Shown here: piece after piece, positions 1 to 7,454 of the stretch
Numbering within the stretch: the first letter of the stretch is position 1
Layout: each line of letters opens with the position of its first letter
Assembly (NCBI RefSeq): GCF_001428075.1
Contig: NZ_LMSI01000023.1
Location: forward strand, 1 to 64,000
From: Arthrobacter sp. Soil764
Lineage (GTDB): Bacteria > Actinomycetota > Actinomycetes > Actinomycetales > Micrococcaceae
Direction of reading: 5' to 3'
Length of the DNA: 64,000 nucleotides
Made by a program: the position numbers and the translations under genes
The notes under the pieces: generated by a model
Database searches by the model: none
What the model was told of the DNA's origin: nothing
What the model saw: the letters and a program-made list of their open reading frames with translations, nothing else

Positions 1-481
1 CGCCGTTGTCGGCCGGCATGCTGCGGGCCGGAGCGGCGCCGTAGGTCACGGCGTGGACGAAATTGCGGAGGCGGTGAAAGAACAGTGCCGCCGCGTAGCT
101 TTTACGTATATGGGGCAGGCCCTTGATCTGCTTGAGTTCCTTGCGGCCGATGGAGGCCAGGACCGCGGCGATGATGCCCCAGATCACGGCGACGATCAGC
201 GCGGACCAGCCCAGGGGCATGATGGCGCCCAGGGCCCACATCAGGGCCAGGGACAGGAAGAGCAGCACGAAGTGCCCGCCCACGCCGGCGCCGGCGAGCA
301 TGCCGGCGCCTTTCCCTGCACGGGTGGCGGACTGCTTCGCTTCGGCCTTGGCCAGCTCCACTTCCTGGCGCATCAGCGTGGACAGGTCCCGGGTCACATC
401 CCCCAGCAACTCACCCAGCGACGCGTTGTCAGCCTTCATATGCGCCTCACTCGGCGGCATCTCCGGAATCTGGCTACTCAT
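1..481 (-). CDS. Phage holin family (Holin-X, superfamily III) membrane protein, 3' end outside window
   Basis: The reading frame starts at an ATG whose first base overlaps the last base of the upstream gene's TGA, so the two are translationally coupled. It stays open for 160 codons to the window edge. The N-terminal half carries the actinobacterial holin-X pattern: a polar start, LGELLGDVTRDLSTLMRQE, an amphipathic helix rich in K/E/A, then two hydrophobic segments around residues 65-85 and 90-110, ending in GRKELKQIKGLP. Proteins of this family are small inner-membrane proteins of unknown role that often sit next to LEA- or YtxH-like genes. After KGLP the usual short charged tail is replaced by an unrelated-looking basic stretch (HIRKSYAAALFFHRL) that runs off the window. 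This could be a real variant tail or a frameshift. Confidence 0.75.
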   Translation of the reverse strand, partial: MSSQIPEMPPSEAHMKADNASLGELLGDVTRDLSTLMRQEVELAKAEAKQSATRAGKGAGMLAGAGVGGHFVLLFLSLALMWALGAIMPLGWSALIVAVIWGIIAAVLASIGRKELKQIKGLPHIRKSYAAALFFHRLRNFVHAVTYGAAPARSMPADNG

Positions 482-1539
482 CACAGACCACCCGTCTGGC
501 CACCCCGGGTGCGGTCCTGGGTGAGGGGGTCGTTCGCCATGGGATCGTCGGCGAGTGCGCGGTCACGCAGCGGGTCGTCGGACAGCTGGTTCCCGGACCA
601 GGGCTCCTCCACCAGCTGCGGGCTGTCGAGGCCGCTGGCCGGACCCGCTGCCTCGGGGTAGCTGCTGCCCGGTGCGCCGCCGTCGTAACCTGCTGTCGTG
701 GTGGCCGGGCCGGGGAGCTGGACCGGCGGCGGCGGAACGGTTCCGCCGGCAACGGGGGTTGTCCGGTTGTACTGGTCACCGTAAGGGGTCCCGGAGTACT
801 GGCCGGAAAGGCCCGCAGCCCCGGTGCCGGTGGACGAGTCGGGGGCGCCTGCGGTGAGGCCGCGGGTGAGGCGTCCGGCCAGGACGCCGGCGCCGGCGGC
901 GAGGAGCAGGAACGTTCCGGGCCGGTTGCGGGCAAACCGCTGGACCTCGTTCAGGAGGTCACCGGGCTCCCGGTTCTCCAACCAGGACGCCATGCCGGGC
1001 CGGTTGCGGGCAAACCGCTGGACCTCGTTCAGGAGGTCACCGGGCTCCCGGTTCTCCAACCAGGACGCCATGGAGGACGTGCGATCGGCTGCCTGCCGGA
1101 TCAGGTCGCTGGCCATGCCCTGCTGGTCCGGTGCGCTGGCCATGCTGTGCAGCTGGCTGGAAATGTTGCGGATGCCCTCGGCGGCCTTTTGCTGCTGGGT
1201 GCCGGCCTGGCTGGTCAGGCCCGACTTCGCCTGGTGGAACAGGTCCTGGGCGTTGGCCTTGGCCTCGTGGGCAACGTTAGCGGCCTCGCCCTTGGCCGTC
1301 TGGGCTACATTCTGGGCAGACCCGGCGGCAGTGCGGGCCACGTCGGCTGCTTCTTCCTTGGCAGCCTCTTTACGCGAGGACGCAGAGGTCTGATCGGTGG
1401 TGGCGTAGCCGGTTCCGGCCTCGCCCGTGTAGGGGCCGGCTGTTGACGGGAAGGTAGTGGCCTCCCGCTCACCGGGGATTCCTGTACTGCCCGGAGGAGT
1501 CGTGTAAGCGGGGTCCTCGGGCCATTGGTTCTCTGTCAT
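481..1539 (-). CDS. LEA/YtxH-like helical protein with C-terminal membrane segment; function unknown
   Basis: 352 residues from the ATG that reads MTENQWPEDP; an AAGAGAG stretch lies just upstream. A start 13 codons further up is possible but lacks a good ribosome site. Residues about 60-140 form a long Ala/Lys/Glu/Gln-rich amphipathic helix (EEAADVARTAAG, AQNVAQTAKGEA, ANVAHEAKANA) of the kind seen in late-embryogenesis-abundant proteins. Then comes a 26-residue unit beginning MASWLENREP that is present twice in tandem. A hydrophobic segment (FLLLAAGAGVLAG) follows, then a long Pro/Gly/Thr-rich, probably disordered tail. It is coupled to the holin-like gene downstream. A protective or envelope-associated stress role is an inference from composition and neighbours; no enzyme motif is visible. 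Confidence 0.7.
   Translation of the reverse strand: MTENQWPEDPAYTTPPGSTGIPGEREATTFPSTAGPYTGEAGTGYATTDQTSASSRKEAAKEEAADVARTAAGSAQNVAQTAKGEAANVAHEAKANAQDLFHQAKSGLTSQAGTQQQKAAEGIRNISSQLHSMASAPDQQGMASDLIRQAADRTSSMASWLENREPGDLLNEVQRFARNRPGMASWLENREPGDLLNEVQRFARNRPGTFLLLAAGAGVLAGRLTRGLTAGAPDSSTGTGAAGLSGQYSGTPYGDQYNRTTPVAGGTVPPPPVQLPGPATTTAGYDGGAPGSSYPEAAGPASGLDSPQLVEEPWSGNQLSDDPLRDRALADDPMANDPLTQDRTRGGQTGGL
917..1072. repeat. Perfect 78-bp tandem duplication inside the LEA-like gene
   Basis: Bases 917-994 and 995-1072 are identical over all 78 positions. The unit is 26 codons, so the frame is kept and a helix-forming segment (MASWLENREPGDLLNEVQRF plus six residues) is doubled. Complete nucleotide identity, including third positions, means a recent duplication or an assembly duplication. 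Confidence 0.97.
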
Positions 1540-1599
1540 CTTCGCTCTCTCTTTCCAAGAAGGCCGGTTGTTGATCAAGAACCAGCAATACTGGCCGTA

Positions 1600-1660
1600 A
1601 AATGATAAGCATGGTTACTAATAAAAAGTAAGTACCCTTGCTAAGCGAGTTATAACCGTT
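1600..1660. promoter_or_regulatory. AT-rich divergent promoter region with TAAGC/TAAGTA motifs
   Basis: This AT-rich stretch separates the divergent LEA-like and coiled-coil genes. It contains ATAAGCAT, AGTAAGTAC and GCTAAGCG within 45 bp, and an imperfect inverted pair GGTTACT ... AGTAAGTACC. A related TATAAGCAACCTTA sequence lies upstream of the sigma-factor gene near 3551. No clean sigma-70 -35/-10 pair was found. A stress regulator or alternative sigma site is possible. Confidence 0.3.
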
Positions 1661-1726
1661 CCAAAAATGTCAGCCGGAATGGCGAGGGCCTGCCCGGTCA
1701 CAACGAAGTGGAAAGTGGTGGGAAAC

Positions 1727-2410
1727 ATGGATACAGCTCCATGGGTATGGGTGATAGTTGCCATTGTTGTGGTGGCACTGATCGTGGTGCTCCTTCTGGC
1801 CGGCGGAAAGCGCCGCAAGGCCATGCAGCAGAAACGCGACCAGGAGCACCGGGAAAAGGCCGCCGAGATCCGGCGTGAAGCCGAGAACATGGAAATCGAC
1901 GCCCGCGAGCGCGAGGCCAAGGCCATCCGCGCGCGTGCCGATGCAGAGCAGGCGCAGGTTGACGCGGCCCGCCTTCGGCAGGAAGCCGAGCAGCGGGCCC
2001 ACGAGGCCCAGTCCCTGCGGGGTGACGTCGCCAGCCGCACCCGGAAGGCGGATGAACTCGATCCCGATGTCGGAAGCGATGGCAGCCGGCGGGACCGCGT
2101 TGAGGGCACTGAGGAGCGGCGCGAGTACCGTGACGCCGGACATGACGGGCGTGGACCTGCCGACGCAGGTGCTGTCCGTGATGGCGACCGGGACGCGGCG
2201 TACAGGGACGGCCGCCATGCCGACGCGGGACGGGATGACCGCGGAAGCCATGACACCCTTCCCGGCGGCGCCGGGACGGATAGGCCCGCAGAAGTGACGG
2301 AAGCAGAATCCGGGCGGCGGCGCAATCGCGACGCGGAAAACACCGCGACGGGAAATACCGGCACCTCCGCTGGGCGTGATGTCCGCGGGGAGGAAAATCC
2401 GCGCATCTAA
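1727..2410 (+). CDS. Membrane-anchored coiled-coil protein of unknown function
   Basis: 227 residues from the ATG that reads MDTAPWVW; a GTGGTGGG sequence sits 4 bases upstream. An upstream in-frame start 20 codons earlier has no ribosome site. Residues 6-28 form one transmembrane helix (VIVAIVVVALIVVLLLAG), followed by KRRK and a 75-residue charged coiled coil with repeated R/E/A heptads (REAENMEIDAREREAKAIRA). The C-terminal 110 residues are Asp/Gly/Arg-rich and probably disordered, with one repeated pattern (RDG-HADAGRDD). The N-out, C-in topology implied by KRRK would put the coiled coil in the cytoplasm. It is divergent from the LEA-like operon and may share its regulation. No characterised family is recognised. 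Confidence 0.65.
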   Translation: MDTAPWVWVIVAIVVVALIVVLLLAGGKRRKAMQQKRDQEHREKAAEIRREAENMEIDAREREAKAIRARADAEQAQVDAARLRQEAEQRAHEAQSLRGDVASRTRKADELDPDVGSDGSRRDRVEGTEERREYRDAGHDGRGPADAGAVRDGDRDAAYRDGRHADAGRDDRGSHDTLPGGAGTDRPAEVTEAESGRRRNRDAENTATGNTGTSAGRDVRGEENPRI

Positions 2411-2434
2411 GGCCGGCGGGAGGGTGGCTGGGGT

Positions 2435-3475
2435 TTAGGGCCGCCGCGGTTTGAGGACGGGGGAAGGTTTGACGCCTTTCCCCGTTCCCATGCCCGCGAG
2501 GAGTTCCTTGACGGCGTCCACCGATGACACCCGTGGTTCCCACCCGAGGATCCGTTGCGCCCGGCTGGTGTCCATGATGGGCGCCCCCGCCGCCATCTCC
2601 ACCCATCCCGAGTCCGTGGGCTGGATGCGTGCCCGCCACGTAAGGTCCACTATGGCGTGAAGCAGCCGCATGGGAATGGGGAGGATTCTCTTGGCGCCCA
2701 GGATGCGGGCCAGTTCCTGCGGGGTCAAAACCGGCTCGGACGCGATGTTGAAGGCACCGCTGGCCCGCTGGTCCACCACCCGCCAGTAGGCCTCTGCCAC
2801 GTCGTCAGCATGGACCGCCTGGAAGATCAGGTTATCCGGGGCCGGCAGCAGTGGAACCCAGGGTTTCCGCGGTACCAGGCGCGGAAAGATGTTCCCCAGG
2901 AAGTACCTTCCGATTTCGCTTCCCGCCTTGCCCTGGAAGATGAGCGCCGGCCGGAGCCTGGCGACGGAAATCTCCGGCTCCGCGGCCGCGAACTGGTCAA
3001 GGAGCTTTTCCTGCTCGGCCTTATGCCGGCTGTAGTGCGAGCCCGCCATTCCTGAGGCCGGCCAGGACTCGTCCCTGCGCTGGTCCTTGTCCGCCTTGCT
3101 GTAGGCGCCAACGGACGACGCACACACCACCTGCTTCACACCCATTTTTGCCGCAGCATCGAGGACGTTCTTCGTGCCGGTGACATTGGTCCGGTGCAGG
3201 AGCTCGAGGTTGCGGTTCGGCTGGATCTGCCACGCAAGGTGGACCACCGAGTCAACCCCCTCAAGTGCTTTCTCCAGCGCTGGCCTGTCCTGGTCCAGGC
3301 CCACATCGAGGGCGTGCCATTCCACGCCGCTATAGGGCTCCCGGGACGTGTCGGGCAGCCTGCGGCTGATCCCCACCAGCTGCAGGCTGCCTGGCTTGTG
3401 GGCGAGGTGGCCCTGCAGGTTGCGCAGCAGTGCTGTTCCCGCATTTCCGCTGGCCCCGGTGATGGCAATGCGCAT
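2435..3475 (-). CDS. NAD-dependent epimerase/dehydratase (extended SDR)
   Basis: 346 residues with an AAGGAG ribosome site 9 bases before the ATG. The N-terminus has the Rossmann nucleotide-binding motif TGASGNAG (residues 6-13). The substrate half has VCASSVGAYS and the catalytic YSRHK, the Tyr-x-x-x-Lys of extended SDRs. This family acts on nucleotide sugars, steroids or flavonoid-like substrates, and the sequence alone does not show which. It converges with the coiled-coil gene and is divergent from the sigma-factor gene, with a 150-bp spacer. It is on the opposite strand to the heptose operon, so it is only a weak candidate for the missing HldD-type epimerase there. Confidence 0.85.
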   Translation of the reverse strand: MRIAITGASGNAGTALLRNLQGHLAHKPGSLQLVGISRRLPDTSREPYSGVEWHALDVGLDQDRPALEKALEGVDSVVHLAWQIQPNRNLELLHRTNVTGTKNVLDAAAKMGVKQVVCASSVGAYSKADKDQRRDESWPASGMAGSHYSRHKAEQEKLLDQFAAAEPEISVARLRPALIFQGKAGSEIGRYFLGNIFPRLVPRKPWVPLLPAPDNLIFQAVHADDVAEAYWRVVDQRASGAFNIASEPVLTPQELARILGAKRILPIPMRLLHAIVDLTWRARIQPTDSGWVEMAAGAPIMDTSRAQRILGWEPRVSSVDAVKELLAGMGTGKGVKPSPVLKPRRP

Positions 3476-3625
3476 GGCAACGACTCCTTGGCAGGTTTGG
3501 ACTGGTTGCGGCCTTACATGACGAGCCTATAGCGGAGAAGCATTGTTTTATAAGCAACCTTATGATTTCCTACTTCTAAGTCTTGCCGCAGGCTTTCGGA
3601 ACCAGACCGAGGGAAACCAACACTC

Positions 3626-4576
3626 ATGCCCGAATCCTTTGCCGCATTTGCCGTGGACGCCGATCCTGTCCACCGCCAACACTCCCAGCCGGCACAACAA
3701 CAAACTCCTCCCGCCACCTCAGGAAGGCTGCGGGAAACGTTCGAGAACGACCTGGTCCTACGGTACCTGGACCTCGCCGAAGCCCTTGCCGCCCGCTTTG
3801 AGGCCCGTGGCCGGGAGCGGGCGGACCTGAACCAGGTGGCCTATCTGGGCCTGGTGAAGGCCGCGCGCGGCTTCGACCAAGCCAAGGGTGAGAGTTTCCC
3901 TGCCTACGCCGCACCCACCATCACCGGCGAACTCAAGAGGTATCTCCGTGACCGGACGTGGGTGGTGCGCCCGCCGCGCCATATCCAGGACCTGAGGACC
4001 CGGCTGTTCCGGGCAGAGCCGGAGTTGACCCAGTCGCTGGGCCGGAACCCGAGCGTTGAGGAACTGGCCGGTGAGCTGGGAACCGATCCGGCGGAGGTGC
4101 AGGAGGCCATCTCGGCATCCAGCAGCATGCACCCGGATTCCCTTGACGCCGTGAACCCCAACTCGGATGCCCCGTCCATCGGCGAGGTCCTTGCCTGCCC
4201 TGAGACGCCCCTGGAACGGCTCGAGGAACTCGCCTGCCTGCGTGACGCCATGCAGGACCTGGACGATTCGGACAGGGAGCTTTTGTACCGGCGGTATTTC
4301 TGCGAGGAGACGCAGGTGCAGCTGGGCAAGCGGCTGGGAATGTCCCAGATGCAGGTGTCCCGACGCCTGGCCAAGGTACTGGTGGAGCTTCAGCGTCGCC
4401 TTGAGGCCAGTGCCCAGTTCGGCGCGAGGGAAGACACTGCGGGCAGTGCAGCGTCATCCCGGGTTGCGCAGGCAGAGCGGTCAGCCAACCACATGGCGTC
4501 CTTCCGGGAGGCAAGGAACGGGCACGCCGGCGTGGGTGCAGCCGGCCGCCGCCTGGGCGGTACCAGGACCAGGTAA
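3626..4576 (+). CDS. RNA polymerase sigma factor, SigB/SigF/SigG family
   Basis: 316 residues. Region 2 is clear (DLNQVAYLGLVKAARGFD, then FPAYAAPTITGELKRYLRD with the -10 recognition part). Region 3 follows (RNPSVEELAGELG), and region 4 has a helix-turn-helix (LGKRLGMSQMQVSRRLAKVL). This layout, lacking region 1.1, is that of the general-stress/sporulation group 3 sigma factors. It is longer than usual: about 40 extra residues before region 2 and about 55 after region 4, both low-complexity. A GAGGGAA sequence lies 9 bases before the ATG. No RsbW-like anti-sigma kinase or RsbV-like antagonist is adjacent, so control must come from elsewhere. Its position suggests it may direct the flanking stress-island genes. 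Confidence 0.9.
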   Translation: MPESFAAFAVDADPVHRQHSQPAQQQTPPATSGRLRETFENDLVLRYLDLAEALAARFEARGRERADLNQVAYLGLVKAARGFDQAKGESFPAYAAPTITGELKRYLRDRTWVVRPPRHIQDLRTRLFRAEPELTQSLGRNPSVEELAGELGTDPAEVQEAISASSSMHPDSLDAVNPNSDAPSIGEVLACPETPLERLEELACLRDAMQDLDDSDRELLYRRYFCEETQVQLGKRLGMSQMQVSRRLAKVLVELQRRLEASAQFGAREDTAGSAASSRVAQAERSANHMASFREARNGHAGVGAAGRRLGGTRTR

Positions 4577-4713
4577 GGCCGGTCCTGCACGGGCAACAGG
4601 GAACGGACGACGGCGGGCGGCGGCTTCGGAGGCACGTCACCGGCGGGTGCGCGGAGGAGGCGGCGGGGGGCCGGGAAGGGGTATCTGCAGCAACGAAATT
4701 CCTATCTTGCCTG

Positions 4714-4749
4714 TTCAGCCGCGCAAGAGAACCCGGTCCTGCGGCTGAA
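4714..4749. other. 9-bp inverted repeat in front of the heptose operon
   Basis: TTCAGCCGC (4714-4722) pairs perfectly with GCGGCTGAA (4741-4749) around an 18-base loop, followed by AAAACCCC. With no T-run it is not a classic terminator for the sigma gene. It lies in the probable leader of the downstream operon. The rest of 4577-4798 shows no gene. Confidence 0.4.
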
Positions 4750-4798
4750 AAACCCCGTGTCCCTGTTTAGAGCAGCAGCAGGAGGGAACAGTTCGTTT

Positions 4799-5335
4799 AT
4801 GGGAAGCTCTGAAACGTCCAAGCTCCGGGCTGTCCTGTTCGACCGGGACGGGACCCTGGTGGTCGATGTGCCCTACAACGGGGACCCCGGCAAAGTACGG
4901 CCAATGGCCGGCGCCAAGGCAGTGTTGGATAGCCTGCGGGCTGAGGGCATCGCTACCGGTGTGGTCAGTAACCAGTCGGGGATTGCCCGCGGGCTGCTCA
5001 CGGCCGCGGACGTGGCAAAAGTCAATGCCCGGGTGGAAGAACTGCTCGGCCCTTTCGACGTGTGGGAAGTGTGCCCGCATGCCGAGCAGGACGGCTGCGC
5101 CTGCCGCAAACCCGCCCCGGGCATGGTCCACAGCGCCTGCCGCAAACTGGGCATCCACGCGTCCGAAGCCGCCCTGATCGGGGACATCGGCGCCGACGTG
5201 GGTGCTGCCGAGGCGGCCGGTGCCACCGGCGTCCTGGTTCCCACACCCGTGACCCGTGCCGAGGAAGTGGCCGCGGCGCGCCTGGTGGCCCCGGACCTGG
5301 CGTCCGCCGTCGGCCTGCTGCAGGGGACGCCCTGA
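4799..5335 (+). CDS. gmhB: HAD-superfamily GmhB-like phosphatase (heptose bisphosphate phosphatase type)
   Basis: 178 residues from the ATG at 4799, which has an AGGAGGGA site upstream; a GTG 14 codons earlier has none. The HAD nucleophile motif DRDGT is at residues 15-19 and SNQSG (motif II) follows. The zinc-loop pattern typical of GmhB is present (CPHAEQDGCACRKP: Cys, His, then CxC). GDIGAD closes the active site. GmhB removes the C7 phosphate from D-glycero-D-manno-heptose 1,7-bisphosphate. The related histidinol-phosphatase role is excluded less by sequence than by context: an isomerase and HldE enzymes of the same pathway are in the operon. The TGA overlaps the next ATG by one base. Confidence 0.85.
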   Translation: MGSSETSKLRAVLFDRDGTLVVDVPYNGDPGKVRPMAGAKAVLDSLRAEGIATGVVSNQSGIARGLLTAADVAKVNARVEELLGPFDVWEVCPHAEQDGCACRKPAPGMVHSACRKLGIHASEAALIGDIGADVGAAEAAGATGVLVPTPVTRAEEVAAARLVAPDLASAVGLLQGTP

Positions 5336-6423
5336 TGGGGCGCGTCCTGGTGGCCCGGCTGGACAGCATGGGCGACGTCCTGCTGTCAGGCCCTGCCGTG
5401 CGGGCGGTGGCCAACGGCCGGGCCCAGTATGGCGGCAGCACCAACCATGTGGTGATGCTGTGCGGCCGGCAGGGTGAAGCGGCAGCGGCGCTGCTCCCGG
5501 GCGTGGCCGAGGTCTACACCTGGGACAGTCCCTGGATCATGAACCCGGCGCCCAAAATGACCGGGCCGCACGCGGACCGGCTGATCGAATACGTCCGTAA
5601 TTCCCGGATCACCGAAGCGGTCATCCTCACGTCCTTCCACCAGTCGCCGCTGCCGCTGGCCCTGCTGCTGCGGCTGGCAGGCGTGGAGCGCATCACCGGC
5701 GCCTCCACCGATTACGCCGGCTCCCTGCTGGATGTCCGCCTCAAACCGGGTGAGGACTTCCCTGAAGACCAGCCTGAGGCGGAGCGGGCACTGGGCATTG
5801 CCGGGGCAGCGGGCTTCCGGCTCCCCGCCGGAGACGACGGGAAGCTGCACGTGAAGTCCGTACCGGACGTGACAGGCCTGGTAGGTGAGGAACCCTATGT
5901 AGTGGTCCATCCCGGAGCCGCCGTCCCCGCCAGGGCCTGGCCCCCGCTGCACCATGCCGCCGCCGTCGAACTCCTCCAGGGCGCGGGCTACCGGGTGGTG
6001 GTGACCGGCGGCCCCGGCGAAAAGTCGCTGACCGCCACGGTGGCCGGCCCCTCGGCCCTGGACCTCGGCGGGCGTACCGACCTCTCCACCATGGCCGGCG
6101 TCATGGCCGGCGCCGATGCCGTGGTCAGCGGCAACACCGGCCCGGCCCACCTGGCCGCCGCCGTGGGAACACCGGTGGCGTGCCTGTTTTCCCCCGTGGT
6201 CCCGGCCATCCGCTGGGCCCCCTATGGAGTGCCCCTGGAACTCCTCGGGGACCAGAACGCGCCCTGCCGCATGTCCCGCGCCCGGGTTTGCCCCGTGCCG
6301 GGCCACCCCTGCCTCGACTCGGTATCGCCGGAGGAAGTGGTGGCAGCGGTGGAACGCCTGATCAGCGGAGTGAGCTCCTTCAGCACCCACGTCAGCACCC
6401 GTAGAAAGGCCCGCAACAGATGA
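5335..6423 (+). CDS. Glycosyltransferase family 9 (heptosyltransferase-like)
   Basis: 362 residues with the two-domain GT-B fold of GT9. The N-terminus reads VARLDSMGDVLLSGPAVRA, the usual LPS-heptosyltransferase start. The C-terminal donor domain has VVVHPGAA, VVTGGPGE and SGNTGPAHLAAAVGTP, the ADP-heptose-binding signature of the WaaC/WaaF/WaaQ group. Gram-negative members add heptose from ADP-heptose to lipid A core. Here there is no LPS, so the acceptor must be something else, perhaps a cell-wall glycan, teichoic-type polymer or exopolysaccharide (inference). It is coupled to both neighbours: its start overlaps the phosphatase stop and its TGA overlaps the next ATG. Confidence 0.88.
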   Translation: MGRVLVARLDSMGDVLLSGPAVRAVANGRAQYGGSTNHVVMLCGRQGEAAAALLPGVAEVYTWDSPWIMNPAPKMTGPHADRLIEYVRNSRITEAVILTSFHQSPLPLALLLRLAGVERITGASTDYAGSLLDVRLKPGEDFPEDQPEAERALGIAGAAGFRLPAGDDGKLHVKSVPDVTGLVGEEPYVVVHPGAAVPARAWPPLHHAAAVELLQGAGYRVVVTGGPGEKSLTATVAGPSALDLGGRTDLSTMAGVMAGADAVVSGNTGPAHLAAAVGTPVACLFSPVVPAIRWAPYGVPLELLGDQNAPCRMSRARVCPVPGHPCLDSVSPEEVVAAVERLISGVSSFSTHVSTRRKARNR

Positions 6424-7454
6424 GAATCCTGCTCTGGCATGTCCACGGTTCCTGGACGGACGCCTTTGTCCGCGGCCGTCATGAGTACCTGCTTCCCGTC
6501 CTGCCGGGAGGTGGAGCGTGGGGGCTGGGCCGCGCCGGCAGGGACTGGCCGGAATCGGTGCGGGAGGTGGACCTGGCGACGCTCGACCCCGACGCGGTGG
6601 ACGCCGTGGTCCTCCAGCGCCCGGAAGAGATCGACGAAGTGGCCCGCACCCTGGGCCGGATGCCGGGCGTCGACCTTCCGGCCGTGTTCGTGGAGCACAA
6701 CACGCCCAAAGGCAATTTCCCCAACACCAGCCACCCGCTCGCGGACCAAAACAGTATCCCCCTGGTCCACGTAACCCACTTCAACAGGCTGGCGTGGGAC
6801 AACGGCTCCGCTCCCACCACCGTGATCGAGCACGGAATCCCGGACCCCGGACAGCTCTACACCGGTGAGCTGCCGGAACTGGGGGTAGTGGTCAACGAAC
6901 CGGTGCGCCGCGGCCGGGTCACAGGAACGGACCTGCTGCCGGCCTTCGCGTCCGTGGCACCGCTGCAGGTATTCGGCATGAAGACCGAAGGCCTGGCAGA
7001 AGCCACCGGAATCGAGGCTTCGCGTCTGACGTCCCGGGGCGACCTGAAAACCCGGGAACTGCACCGGGAACTCGCCCGCTGCCGGGTCTATGTCCACCCC
7101 ATGCGCTGGACCTCGCTGGGGCTGTCCCTGCTGGAAGCCATGCACCTGGGCATGCCGGTGGTGGTGCTGGCCACCACTGAGGCTCCGCGGGCGGTGCCGC
7201 AGGAAGCGGGCATCGTCTCCGCCGACGTCGACGAGCTGCTCCGCTGTGCCGCGCGGCTGGTGGCCAATCCGGAGGAAGCCCGACGGCGGGGAGTCGCCGC
7301 CCGGGAGGCGGCGCTGGAGCGATACGGCCTGGGCAAGTTCCAGCACCGGTGGGACGGGCTGCTGGCGGACCTGCGGATCCGGCCGCGGCACACCGTCAAC
7401 GAGCGGCCGGACGAGCGGATCCTCGTTCCGGCGCGGGAGAGGAAGACACCATGA
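6420..7454 (+). CDS. Glycosyltransferase, GT4-like
   Basis: 344 residues, overlapping its neighbours by 4 bases on each side (ATGA). The N-terminal domain starts MRILLWHVHGSWT and contains EHNTPKGNF, a sequence seen in heptose-cluster glycosyltransferases of actinobacteria as far as I can recall. The C-terminal domain has HPMRWTSLGLSLLEAMHLGMPVV, matching the GT4 E-x7-E donor-binding region only partly: the first Glu position is Ser/Gly. The last 25 residues are an Arg-rich tail. It is probably retaining and cytoplasmic; donor and acceptor are unknown. Its place between a GT9 and a second GT4 suggests sequential sugar additions to one glycan. Confidence 0.78.
   Translation: MRILLWHVHGSWTDAFVRGRHEYLLPVLPGGGAWGLGRAGRDWPESVREVDLATLDPDAVDAVVLQRPEEIDEVARTLGRMPGVDLPAVFVEHNTPKGNFPNTSHPLADQNSIPLVHVTHFNRLAWDNGSAPTTVIEHGIPDPGQLYTGELPELGVVVNEPVRRGRVTGTDLLPAFASVAPLQVFGMKTEGLAEATGIEASRLTSRGDLKTRELHRELARCRVYVHPMRWTSLGLSLLEAMHLGMPVVVLATTEAPRAVPQEAGIVSADVDELLRCAARLVANPEEARRRGVAAREAALERYGLGKFQHRWDGLLADLRIRPRHTVNERPDERILVPARERKTP

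Noticed and set aside
53..661. A long plus-strand open frame at the left edge.
   Set aside because: It runs against the coupled minus-strand genes, which have clear family motifs and ribosome sites; its protein is low-complexity.
2435..3475. The epimerase/dehydratase as HldD of the heptose pathway.
   Set aside because: It is on the opposite strand, beyond the sigma gene, and nothing in its motifs points to ADP-heptose.
5062..5334. An upstream extension of the GT9 gene into the phosphatase gene.
   Set aside because: The extension is Arg/Gly-rich and out of frame with the clear phosphatase; the GT9 motifs begin at the ATG at 5335.
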